Positions 34,280 to 45,522 of a stretch of 64,000 nucleotides of DNA are shown here, piece after piece. Below the pieces are notes generated by a model. The model did no database searches, was not told the origin of the DNA, and saw only the letters and a list, made by a program, of their open reading frames with translations. Position 1 is the stretch's first letter, and each line of letters opens with the position of its first letter. Source of the DNA: Streptomyces chromofuscus. GTDB lineage: Bacteria > Actinomycetota > Actinomycetes > Streptomycetales > Streptomycetaceae. The position numbers were made by a program, and so were the translations under genes. Location of the stretch: assembly GCF_015160875.1 (NCBI RefSeq), contig NZ_CP063374.1, positions 6,947,501 through 7,011,500 of the forward strand, in the 5' to 3' direction.

Positions 34280-36121
34280 TCAGTGGTTCATGAACTGGGA
34301 GACGGGCAGGGCGCGGTCGACGATCCGGACGTCGCCGAGCCACCCGTTGTGGATCTGGTCGATCCGGCCCCCGTACTCGTAGCCGCCGAGCAGCCAGGGC
34401 AGCCCGAGCGAGGTCAGCCCGACCGAGCGGGCGGTGGGGTTGCGCACGACGGGGCAGCCCTCGACGTACATCGTGGTGTGCCGCCCGTCGTTGACGACGG
34501 CGACGTGCCACCAGGTTTCGCGGGCCGTCTCGTGGCCCCAGTTGGTGGCGATGCCCTGCTGGTCGACCGGCCGCACGGCCCACTGCGGGCCGGGCCCGTC
34601 GGACAGTGACAGCGTGGCGAGCGGCTCGTCCGGGTCGCCCTCGGTCTTGCCCGCGGCACCGCCCGTGCCGGTCCGGCTCACCAGCCCGCCCCAGGCGTTG
34701 CGTGACGAGGTCCAGGTGCTCGGCACCTTGTAGAACGCCTCGACGGTGTAACCGCGCTCGAAGGTGGCCGAGTTGAGCGGCGCCCGGTCCACCGTCCGAA
34801 GATAGGCGCCCACCAGGGGCGACTTGTCCCCACGGAAGCGCAGGCTGCCGTGACCCGGCTGGTCCGGGTGGTGGTCGGCCGACCAGGTGAGGGTGCCGTC
34901 GCCCACCCGGACCACGGTCAGGTCGTTGCCCCGTCCGGACAGATCACGGACCGTGCCGTCCACGGCCGCGCCCTCGCCGTGCCCGTCGAAGCGCCAGTAC
35001 GCGACCGTGCCCCGCACCAGTAGCTCCGGGGCCGGGCGCGCGGGCCGGGCGGGCACCGGGGCGAAGCCCGCGAAACGCCGCTCGAAGTCGATCGCCACGG
35101 AGAAACGGTCCTGCGGACCGGTCAGTTCGATCTCCTGCCGCTCCAGCTCGTTGAGCCCCTTGGCGGCCCGGCCCAGGATCCAGGGGGAGACCGTCTCCAC
35201 GTCGATGGTGTTCCGGTCGAGGTCGAACCGGTAGAGGCGGATCATCGCCGCGCCGCCGTAGTAACGGTTCTGGTAGTTCGTCAGGTGCAGGTGAACGTCG
35301 TTCCCGGCGGCGTTCCGGCGGACGGCGCGGGCGGCGGGCCAGTAGTGGCCGTTGAGGGTGAGGAAGATCTGGTCGTGGTCCTTGATCAGCTGGTCCCAGA
35401 GCTTCTGCCCGTACGAGGACAGCGCGTCGTCTCCGTACACCAGTTCGTGCGTGGTGAGGATGACGGGCGCCTTCGGGTGCCGGGCGATGACCTCCTTCGC
35501 CCAGGCGAATCCTTTCGCCGACAGCCTCCAGTCCAGGGACATCACCAGCCACTGGCGCCCGGCCGCCTCGAAGAGGTGGAAGGTGTTGTAGCCGTCGGGC
35601 GAGGCACCGCCGAAGGAGTCCTTGCCCTCGAAGCGCTTTGGCCCGAAGGCGTCCAGGAACGGGGTCGGGCCGCGCTGGTCGTCCGTGGACGAGCGGACGT
35701 CGTGGTTGCCGGCCGGCACGCTGTAGCCGACGCCGTGCGCGTCGAGGATCCGGAAGGCCCTGCTCGCCGCCTCGACCTCGGCCGCGGTGCCGTTCTCCGT
35801 GAGGTCGCCCAGGTGGGACAGGAAGACGATGTTCTCCTCCCGGCCCTGCTCCAGCAGGTAGCGCAGTGAGGCCTCGATCGGCTTCGGGTCGATGCTGGGC
35901 CCGTCGAACAGGTACTGCGTGTCCGGCATCACGACGAACGTGAAGCGACTGCTCTGCGGATCCGGTCGCCGGCCACCCTGCCCGGCCGCTTCGGCGGCGG
36001 CCGGGAGCGCGACCCCGGCGGTGGCGGCGGCGCCGATCAGCGCGGTGGCCCGCAGGAAGTTGCGTCTGCCGGCGTCGGCCTGCGGGGCCTCGCCCAGGTC
36101 GTGGTCATGCGAAGTGCACAC
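34280..36121 (-). CDS. Tat-secreted metallophosphoesterase with C-terminal LamG/concanavalin-like domain
   Basis: 613 residues. The signal RRNFLRATALIGAAATAG is a clear twin-arginine peptide. The calcineurin-like phosphoesterase domain (residues ~55-310) shows VMPDTQYL, SHLGDLTENG (GDxxE), PAGNHDVR (GNHD) and LTTHELV, LTLNGHYW (GH), all metal-binding blocks. Residues ~370-610 form a LamG-like lectin domain (VAYWRFDG..., FERGYTVEAFYKVPSTW, WWHVAVVNDGRHTTMYVEG). Expected outside the cell, hydrolysing a phosphomono- or diester on a polymer. It is the last intact gene of the leftward glycan operon, 33 bp after the GH2 stop, which suggests that the target glycan carries phosphate. Confidence 0.88.
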   Translation of the reverse strand: MCTSHDHDLGEAPQADAGRRNFLRATALIGAAATAGVALPAAAEAAGQGGRRPDPQSSRFTFVVMPDTQYLFDGPSIDPKPIEASLRYLLEQGREENIVFLSHLGDLTENGTAAEVEAASRAFRILDAHGVGYSVPAGNHDVRSSTDDQRGPTPFLDAFGPKRFEGKDSFGGASPDGYNTFHLFEAAGRQWLVMSLDWRLSAKGFAWAKEVIARHPKAPVILTTHELVYGDDALSSYGQKLWDQLIKDHDQIFLTLNGHYWPAARAVRRNAAGNDVHLHLTNYQNRYYGGAAMIRLYRFDLDRNTIDVETVSPWILGRAAKGLNELERQEIELTGPQDRFSVAIDFERRFAGFAPVPARPARPAPELLVRGTVAYWRFDGHGEGAAVDGTVRDLSGRGNDLTVVRVGDGTLTWSADHHPDQPGHGSLRFRGDKSPLVGAYLRTVDRAPLNSATFERGYTVEAFYKVPSTWTSSRNAWGGLVSRTGTGGAAGKTEGDPDEPLATLSLSDGPGPQWAVRPVDQQGIATNWGHETARETWWHVAVVNDGRHTTMYVEGCPVVRNPTARSVGLTSLGLPWLLGGYEYGGRIDQIHNGWLGDVRIVDRALPVSQFMNH

Positions 36122-36154
36122 GGGAGCTCCGTTGAAAGGGGAACGAGAAGGGGC

Positions 36155-39063
<2,909 letters not shown>

Positions 39064-39067
<4 letters not shown>

Positions 39068-39906
39068 CCGCGGACGGCCCCCTTGGCCAGGTCGCCGATG
39101 ATCTGCCGGGCGCCGACCGCGAACACGATCAGCAGCGGGACGAGGGCGAGCAGCGCGCCGGTCATCACCATGCCGTAGTCGGTGGTGCCGTGGTTGCCGT
39201 TGAGCTGGGAGAGGGCGACCTGGAGGGTGACGTTGTCCGGGTCGGTGAGGGCGATCAGCGGCCAGGCGTAGTCGTTCCACTGGGCCATGAAGGTGAAGAT
39301 GCCGAGGAAGGCCAGGCCCGGCCGGACCACCGGGAGCGCCACGTGCCAGTACTGGCGCAGGAATCCGGCGCCGTCCAGCTTGGCGGCGTCGAGCAGCTCG
39401 TCGTGGATCGCCCCCTTCATGTACTGGCGCATCCAGAAGATGCCGAAGGCGTTGGCCGCCGCCGGGACGATCAGGGCGGTCATGGAGCCGATCCAGCCGA
39501 TCTTCGCCATGATCACGAACTGCGGGATGGCCGCCAGCTGCGCCGGCACCATGAAGATCGCCATCAGCAGCGCGAACAGCACCTTGCGGCCGGGGAAGTC
39601 GAACTTGGCGAAGACGAAAGCCGCCAGCGAGTCGAGGAACAGCACCAGCACCGTCACCGAGACGGCGACCAGCAGGGAGTTGAGCATCGACCCGAAGAAG
39701 TCGATGTTGTCGAAGAGATGGCGGACGTTCTCCGCGAAGTGCGAGCCGGGCAGCAGCTTCGGCGGGTAGGAGAAGATCTCGGTCGACGTGTGCGTCGACA
39801 TGATCACGGCCCAGTAGAAGGGGAAGGCCGACAGCAGCAGACCGGCGACGAGGACGGCGTGCAGCGCGATGCCCCGGCGGCGGGGGCCCCTGAGGGTGGA
39901 TGCCAT
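39064..39906 (-). CDS. Carbohydrate ABC transporter permease, MalG type
   Basis: 280 residues with six TM helices. The ATP-binding-protein docking loop is DELLDAAKLDGAGFLRQYWHVALPVVRP (EAA motif, EAAxxDGA variant DAAKLDGA) at about 180-205. Start MASTLRGPRRRG at 39904-39906 lies 14 bp after the other permease. The stop overlaps the GH2 start (ATGA, 39064-39067). No ATPase gene is in the operon; Streptomyces sugar importers commonly share the ATPase MsiK encoded elsewhere. Confidence 0.94.
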
Positions 39907-39920
39907 GGTGACCGGCCTCC

Positions 39921-40883
39921 CTATGCTTCGCCCCGGCGCCGCACCAGGCGCCAGTTGATGATCGAGAAGAGGACGACGACGAGGAAGATCCCCCAGGCCA
40001 CGGCGGCGCCGTAGCCGAAGTCGTTGTTGTCGAAGGTCTGCTGGAAGAAGTAGAGGACCATGGTCCGCCCGGCGTGGTCGGGGCCGCCGGAGAAGGTCGA
40101 CTCGTTGGCCGTGGTCTGGAGCAGCACCTGGGGTTCCGCGAAGCTCTGCAGTCCGGTCACCGTCGAGACGATCAGCACGAACAGCAGCACCGGCCGCATC
40201 AGCGGCAGCGTGACGCGGAAGAAGGTCTGTACGGGACCGGCGCCGTCGATGCGCGCCGCCTCGTACAGCTCGCTCGGGACGGTCTGCAGCCCGGCGAGGA
40301 AGATGATCGCGTTGTAGCCGGTCCACTGCCAGGTCATCAGGGTGGCGACGGCGACCTTGATGCCCCACGGCGTGTTCAGCCACGCCACCTGGTCCAGGCC
40401 GACGGCCTGCAACAGGGCGTTCATGAGGCCGAAGTTCGTGGAGAAGACGGAACCGAAGACGATCGCGACCGCGACGATCGAGGTGACGTTCGGCAGGAAG
40501 TACGCGAACCGGTAGACGTTCTTGAAGCGCACCGCCGAGTTGAGCATCACGGCCGTCACCATGGCGAGGAAGATCATGGGGAACGTGGCGAGCGCCCAGA
40601 TGACGATCGTGTTCCCGATCGACTGCCAGAAGTCGCTGTCGGCCAGCAGGTACCGGTACTGCGCCGCGCCCGCCCACTCCATCGGGCCCAGGCCGTCCCA
40701 GCGGTGGAACGAGAGGTACAGCGAGAAGCCGACGGGGATCAGGCCGAAGGCGAGGAAGAGGAGATAGAAGGGGGAGATCGCGGCGTACAGGTGCCAGTAC
40801 CTGCGCAGGCCGCTCCGGGGCCGCGCGGCCGGCGTGTCCGCCACGGCCGCCGGGGCATCCTGCACCGCGGGGAGGGTGGCCAT
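39921..40883 (-). CDS. Carbohydrate ABC transporter permease, MalF type
   Basis: 320 residues, cytosolic head of ~40 residues, then six TM helices. The EAA loop reads SELYEAARIDGAGPVQTFFRVTLPLMRP. Start MATLPAVQDAP at 40881-40883 overlaps the stop of the solute-binding protein (ATGA). With the MalG-type partner it forms the import channel for the sugar captured by the adjacent lipoprotein. Confidence 0.94.
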   Translation of the reverse strand: MATLPAVQDAPAAVADTPAARPRSGLRRYWHLYAAISPFYLLFLAFGLIPVGFSLYLSFHRWDGLGPMEWAGAAQYRYLLADSDFWQSIGNTIVIWALATFPMIFLAMVTAVMLNSAVRFKNVYRFAYFLPNVTSIVAVAIVFGSVFSTNFGLMNALLQAVGLDQVAWLNTPWGIKVAVATLMTWQWTGYNAIIFLAGLQTVPSELYEAARIDGAGPVQTFFRVTLPLMRPVLLFVLIVSTVTGLQSFAEPQVLLQTTANESTFSGGPDHAGRTMVLYFFQQTFDNNDFGYGAAVAWGIFLVVVLFSIINWRLVRRRGEA

Positions 40884-42169
40884 CAGTGGCTCACCCCCAG
40901 GTGGTCCGCGATGCGCCGGCACTTGCTCATGGCGTCACCCCACGCTTTCCCGGGGTCCTTGCCGAGGACACCGACGTTCTTGATCTCGTCCCTGATCGGC
41001 TGCCCGAGCGCGATGTCGTAGGGGCTGTTGAAGGCGACCGGGATCCTCTCGGCGGCCGGGCCGAAGACGTCCATCGTGATCTGGCCGCCGAAGAACGGGT
41101 CCGGCTCGCGCAGCTTTTTCATCCCGTACGAGGCCGGGGTGGACGGGAAGAGCCCGGCCTCGACAAAGCCCTGCGCCTGGTTGTCGGCGTCGAGCATCCA
41201 GGTGATGATCTCGAAGGCCCGCTCCGGCTCCCGGCACGCCTTGGTGATCGACAGGAACGAGCCGCCGACGTTCGAGGGACCGCCGGGGCAGTCGGCGACC
41301 CGCCAGTTGCCCTCCGTCTTCGGATACTGCAGCTTGAGGTCGCCGGCCGCCCAGGAGGCGTTCAGCTGGCTGGGCAGGTGCCCCTTCTCGGTGGCCGAGA
41401 TCGAGTCGGGCGTGCCCGTCACGATGTTCGACACGATCCCGCGCCGCTTGGCCTCGACGGCCCGGTCCCAGCAGGCGCGGACGTGCTCGCCGTCGCCGAT
41501 GAAGCGGCGGTCCTCGTCGACGAACCGCGTGGTGCCCTGGCCGATCGACATCTCGAAGACGCTGCTGACGTCGGTCAGGATGTACGTCCCCGGGATCCGC
41601 TTCTTCAGCCGCTCGCCCGCCGCGAAGAACTTCTCCCAGGTGTCCATCTCCCGTGAGACGTCGCCGGGTTCGGACGGCAGCCCGGCCCGTTCGTAGACGG
41701 CGGGCTGGTAGTACTGCACCACCGGCCCCACGTCGATCGGGAACCCGACGAGGCTGCCGTCCGGGGCGATGCCCTGCTGCCACTTCCAGTCCAGGTACCG
41801 GCTCTTGAGCCGGTCGGCACCGAGGGTGCGCAGGTCCACGAACTGGTCGGCGTTCGGCAGGTAGGAGGCCATGTCCTCGCCCTTGAGCCCCGCGATGTCC
41901 GGGATGTGGGCGCGGCCGGCCATCGTGGTGATCAGCTTGGACCGGTAGTAGCCGCCGATCTGCTGCGCCTCGAGGCTGACTACGTTGTCATAGCGGGCTC
42001 GGGCCTCCTTGACGACGGTGTCGCTCAGACCGCCGCTCCAGTACCACAGGACCATGTTCCGGCCGGTCGAACCGGTCGGAACGGCGCAGCCGGACGCCAG
42101 GCCGCCGAGCGCCGTGGCGGCCGTACCGGCCAGGCCCGCGCGCAGCAGGCCTCTTCGTGAGAGCCGCAC
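40883..42169 (-). CDS. Sugar-binding lipoprotein of ABC transporter (Tat-type signal)
   Basis: 428 residues if the GTG at 42167-42169 is the start; a second GTG three codons upstream (42178) is also possible, and a long extension to 42358 is not credible. The signal RLSRRGLLRAGLAGTAATAL ends in the lipobox LASGC, so a Tat-exported lipoprotein. The mature part has the type-1 solute-binding fold (MVLWYWSGGLSDTVVKEA, VGFPIDVGPVVQYYQPAVYE, FEIITWMLDADNQAQGFVEA). It is 62 bp downstream of the PfkB gene and coupled to the two permeases. Ligand unknown; enzymes around suggest a mannose/galactose/fucose-bearing oligosaccharide. Confidence 0.92.
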   Translation of the reverse strand: MRLSRRGLLRAGLAGTAATALGGLASGCAVPTGSTGRNMVLWYWSGGLSDTVVKEARARYDNVVSLEAQQIGGYYRSKLITTMAGRAHIPDIAGLKGEDMASYLPNADQFVDLRTLGADRLKSRYLDWKWQQGIAPDGSLVGFPIDVGPVVQYYQPAVYERAGLPSEPGDVSREMDTWEKFFAAGERLKKRIPGTYILTDVSSVFEMSIGQGTTRFVDEDRRFIGDGEHVRACWDRAVEAKRRGIVSNIVTGTPDSISATEKGHLPSQLNASWAAGDLKLQYPKTEGNWRVADCPGGPSNVGGSFLSITKACREPERAFEIITWMLDADNQAQGFVEAGLFPSTPASYGMKKLREPDPFFGGQITMDVFGPAAERIPVAFNSPYDIALGQPIRDEIKNVGVLGKDPGKAWGDAMSKCRRIADHLGVSH

Positions 42170-42231
42170 AGCTCCCACCGCCTTTCGGATCTGTTCGGGA
42201 CTTCGCAGGGGAAGCAGGGGAAAAAGGGGTG

Positions 42232-43251
42232 TCAGTACCGCCGTACGGGCGGGGTCACGGGGGCGTACGTCACCGGCGGCCCGGGATCGGCCGGAAGCCG
42301 GTCGGCCAGGAAGCCGTACGCCTGTCGGAGGCCGGGGTCGGTCAGCGAGCGCCACCACCGGTCGACGCCGAACCAGCCGGGTGCGGCCAGGGCGCCGCCG
42401 TGGTGCCGTACGGAGAGCCCGGCGGCCAGGACCGCGAACCGCAGCCGCTCCGCCAGGGGCCAGCCGCCCAGCGAGGCGGCGACGAAGCCCGCCCCGAAGA
42501 CGTCACCGGCGCCGGTGGCGTCCAGGACGTCGACGTCCACGGCGGGCACCTCCGCGTACTCGCCGGTGAGCTGGTCGACGGCGACCGCGCCGTGGTCGCC
42601 CCGGGTCACCACCGCCACCGGCACCCGTTCGGACAGGGCGCCGAGGGCCGCGACCGCGCTGTCGGTGCGGGTGTACGCCATCGCCTCCTGCTCGTTGGGC
42701 AGGAAGGCATGGCAGAGCGCGAGCTGGTCCAGCAGGTCCCGGGACCAGGCCCGCGTGGGGTCCCAGCCGACGTCGGCGTAGATGTGCGTGCCGTTCGCCG
42801 CCGCCTTCGCGAGCCAGGCGCGCGGTTCCGCCTCCAGGTGCACCAGCGCGGTGCGCGCCGCGGGCGGGTCGCCCATCAACGCGTCCTGCGAGTAGGGCGG
42901 TTCCTGCCCGTGGGTGACCAGGGCCCGGTCGTGGCCGACGGCCAGGGAGACGGTGACGGGGGTGGGCCAGCCGTCCGCCGTGCGGGACGGGGACAGGTCG
43001 ACGCCCTCCTGGCCCGCCAGGACCTCCCGGAGGTAGGCGCCGTAGAAGTCGTCACCGAACACCGTGGCCAGTGAGGTGCGCAGACCGAACCGGGCGGCGG
43101 CCACGGCGAGGTTGGCGATTCCGCCCGGTCCGCAGCCCATGCCGGCCGTCCAGATCTCCTCGCCCGGCGTCGGCGGCCCGCCCAGACCCGTGAGGACGAG
43201 GTCGTAGAAGAGCAGCCCGGTCAGCAGCACATCGGGCCGGTCGTCGTCCAC
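42232..43251 (-). CDS. PfkB-family carbohydrate kinase
   Basis: 339 residues from a GTG at 43249-43251 with a GAGAGGA Shine-Dalgarno; a longer form to 43344 would start inside the divergent promoter. Features: PDVLLTGLLFYDLVLTGLGG, GCGPGGIANLAVAAARFG (substrate-binding GG), and the anion-hole signature DVLDATGAGDVFGAGFVAAS with catalytic Asp in GAGD. It phosphorylates a sugar released in the cytosol, ketohexose or similar. First gene of the leftward operon, divergent from the DeoR regulator, an arrangement typical for DeoR controlling catabolism through a sugar-phosphate effector. Confidence 0.9.
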   Translation of the reverse strand: MDDDRPDVLLTGLLFYDLVLTGLGGPPTPGEEIWTAGMGCGPGGIANLAVAAARFGLRTSLATVFGDDFYGAYLREVLAGQEGVDLSPSRTADGWPTPVTVSLAVGHDRALVTHGQEPPYSQDALMGDPPAARTALVHLEAEPRAWLAKAAANGTHIYADVGWDPTRAWSRDLLDQLALCHAFLPNEQEAMAYTRTDSAVAALGALSERVPVAVVTRGDHGAVAVDQLTGEYAEVPAVDVDVLDATGAGDVFGAGFVAASLGGWPLAERLRFAVLAAGLSVRHHGGALAAPGWFGVDRWWRSLTDPGLRQAYGFLADRLPADPGPPVTYAPVTPPVRRY

Positions 43252-43358
43252 GGAGAACGTCCTCTCGTCAGAACTCTTCAATTCGGTGACCGGAATCGTG
43301 CGCCCCGCGCGGAGATTGGTCAATACCCGAGCAGAAATGAGCATGGCGGTGATTGAAG
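43252..43358. promoter_or_regulatory. Divergent control region of the glycan locus
   Basis: The 107 bp between the kinase and DeoR starts must hold promoters for both arms. CTTCAAT at 43276-43282 and ATTGAAG at 43352-43358 are inverted copies about 70 bp apart, the second directly abutting the regulator's ATG. An ATTGGTCAAT stretch is also present around 43315-43324. They are candidate DeoR half-sites; looping would fit the spacing. Confidence 0.4.
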
Positions 43359-44144
43359 ATGACGAGTACTGTGCATCGCGTGCTGGCAGAACGACGACAC
43401 CAACTCATCCTGCGCGCCCTGCGCTCCGGCGGACCCGCGGCCGTGACCGATCTCTCCGAGCAACTCGGGGTCAGCCCCGCCACCGTCCGCCGCGACCTGG
43501 TCAAGCTCGAGGAGGACGGCCTGCTCACCCGGGTGCACGGCGGCGCCGTGGCCGAGGAGGGCGACCAGCCCTTCGCCGAGGTCGCCGAGGTGCGCGTGCC
43601 CGAGAAGGACGCCATAGCCGCGCACGCCGCCGCGATGATCGCGGACGGTCAGTCGGTGCTGCTCGACATCGGCACCACCGCCTACCGGCTGGCCCGCCAC
43701 CTGCACGGCCGTCGGCTCACCGTGATCACCAGCAACCTGGTGGTGTACGAGGAACTCGCCGACGACGAGGGCATCGAACTGGTGCTGCTCGGCGGCATGG
43801 TCCGCCGCGAGTACCGCTCCCTGGTCGGCTTCCTCACCGAGGACAACCTGCGCCAGCTGCACGCCGACTGGCTCTTCCTCGGCACCAGCGGGGTGCGGCC
43901 CGGCGGGCAGGTGATGGACACGACCGTCGTCGAGGTGCCGGTCAAGCGGGCCATGATCGGGGCGAGCGACAAGGTCGTACTGCTCGCGGACTCGGCGAAG
44001 TTCCCGGGTACGGGCATGGCGAAGGTCTGCGGACCGGAGGAGCTGGACGTGGTGGTGACGAACGCGCCGGTGAACGCGGCGACGCGGTCCTCCCTGGAGG
44101 AGGCCGGTGTCGAGGTGGTCGTGGCAGGGAAGGTGCAGGCGTGA
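43359..44144 (+). CDS. DeoR/GlpR-family transcriptional regulator
   Basis: 261 residues from the ATG at 43359. N-terminal winged helix ERRHQLILRALRSGG...VTDLSEQLGVSPATVRRDLVKLEEDG with the family helix ATVRRDL; C-terminal sugar-phosphate-sensing domain (LLDIGTTAYRLARHL, VITSNLVVYEEL, LGGMVRREYRSLVG, LADSAKF). Such proteins usually repress until a phosphorylated sugar binds. The kinase across the divergent promoter may make that effector. Stop overlaps the GH4 start (GTGA). Confidence 0.93.
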   Translation: MTSTVHRVLAERRHQLILRALRSGGPAAVTDLSEQLGVSPATVRRDLVKLEEDGLLTRVHGGAVAEEGDQPFAEVAEVRVPEKDAIAAHAAAMIADGQSVLLDIGTTAYRLARHLHGRRLTVITSNLVVYEELADDEGIELVLLGGMVRREYRSLVGFLTEDNLRQLHADWLFLGTSGVRPGGQVMDTTVVEVPVKRAMIGASDKVVLLADSAKFPGTGMAKVCGPEELDVVVTNAPVNAATRSSLEEAGVEVVVAGKVQA

Positions 44145-45481
44145 GGCTGACGATTCTGGGCGGCGGCGGATTCCGGGTGCCGCTCGTGTACGGGGCGCTC
44201 CTCGGGGACCACGCCGAGGGCCGGGTCACACAGGTCGTGCTGCACGACCTGGACGCCGGCCGGCTGGACGCGGTCACCCGGGTGCTGGCCGAGCAGGCCG
44301 CCGGTGTCCCCGACGCGCCCGAGGTGACCGCCACCACCGACCTGGACGAGGCCCTGCGCGGCGCGGACTTCGTGTTCTCCGCGATCCGCGTCGGCGGACT
44401 CCAGGGCCGCGCCGACGACGAGCGGGTGGCGCTCGCCGAGGGCGTCCTCGGCCAGGAGACGGTCGGCGCGGGCGGCATCGCGTACGGCCTGCGCACGGTT
44501 CCGGTGGCGGTCGACATCGCCCGGCGCGTCGCCCGCCTTGCGCCCGACGCCTGGGTCATCAACTTCACCAACCCGGCCGGACTGGTCACCGAGGCCATGT
44601 CCCGCCACCTCGGGGACCGCGTCATCGGCATCTGCGACTCGCCGGTGGGCCTCGGCCGCCGCATCGCCCGCGTGCTGGGCGTGCACGACCCCGCGCAGGC
44701 GTGGATCGACTACGTCGGCCTCAACCACCTGGGCTGGGTGCGCGGCCTGCGCGTGGCGGGCCGCGACGAACTGCCGCGGCTGCTCGCCGACCCCGGCCTG
44801 CTCGGCTCCTTCGAGGAGGGCAGGCTCTTCGGCGCCGACTGGCTCCAGTCGCTGGGCGCCGTCCCCAACGAGTACCTGCACTACTACTACTTCAACCGGG
44901 AAGCCGTCCGCGCCTACCAGGAGGCCGAGCGGACGCGCGGCGCCTTCCTGCGCGACCAGCAGGCCCGTTTCTACGCGCGCACGCGCGACCCGGACGTCTC
45001 CGCCCTGCTCGCCTGGGACGCCACCCGCGCCGAGCGCGAGGCCACGTACATGGCGGAGAACCGCCAGGCGGCGGGCGCGGGCGACCGCGCCGCCGACGAC
45101 CTGTCCGGCGGCTACGAGAAGGTGGCGCTGGCGCTGATGCGGGCCATCGCGCGGGACGAGCGGACGACGCTGATCCTCAACGTCCGCAACCGTGGCACCC
45201 TGTCGGTGCTCGACCCCGAGGCGGTGATCGAGGTTCCGTGCCTGGTCGACGCCAACGGCGCGCATCCGGTCGCCGTGGACCCGCTGCCGGACCACGCCAC
45301 CGGCCTGGTCTGCGCGGTGAAGGCGGTCGAGCGCGAGGTGCTGGCGGCCGCCGAGTCCGGTTGCCGCGCGACGGCCGTGAAGGCCTTCGCGCTGCATCCG
45401 CTCGTCGACTCGGTCACCGTGGCCCGGCGGCTCGTCGACGGCTACACGGCCGTCCACCCCGGCCTTTCGTACCTCAAGTAG
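44141..45481 (+). CDS. Glycoside hydrolase family 4 (NAD- and metal-dependent, 6-phospho-glycosidase-like)
   Basis: 446 residues from a GTG at 44141 overlapping the regulator stop. The NAD-binding RLTILGGGGFRVPLVYGALL, INFTNPAGLVTEAM, the metal-ligand cysteine in GICDSPVGLG and histidine in YVGLNHLGW are in place. GH4 enzymes work by oxidation-elimination with NAD+ and Mn2+. The sequence resembles the 6-phospho-beta-glucosidase branch, yet the locus has an ABC importer and no PTS, so either a kinase supplies the phosphate or the enzyme accepts a non-phosphorylated glycoside. Cytosolic. Confidence 0.9.
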   Translation: MRLTILGGGGFRVPLVYGALLGDHAEGRVTQVVLHDLDAGRLDAVTRVLAEQAAGVPDAPEVTATTDLDEALRGADFVFSAIRVGGLQGRADDERVALAEGVLGQETVGAGGIAYGLRTVPVAVDIARRVARLAPDAWVINFTNPAGLVTEAMSRHLGDRVIGICDSPVGLGRRIARVLGVHDPAQAWIDYVGLNHLGWVRGLRVAGRDELPRLLADPGLLGSFEEGRLFGADWLQSLGAVPNEYLHYYYFNREAVRAYQEAERTRGAFLRDQQARFYARTRDPDVSALLAWDATRAEREATYMAENRQAAGAGDRAADDLSGGYEKVALALMRAIARDERTTLILNVRNRGTLSVLDPEAVIEVPCLVDANGAHPVAVDPLPDHATGLVCAVKAVEREVLAAAESGCRATAVKAFALHPLVDSVTVARRLVDGYTAVHPGLSYLK

Positions 45482-45522
45482 AGCCCCAGGGCTCGACGCA
45501 GAGCCCTCCAGAGAGGTGTCCC

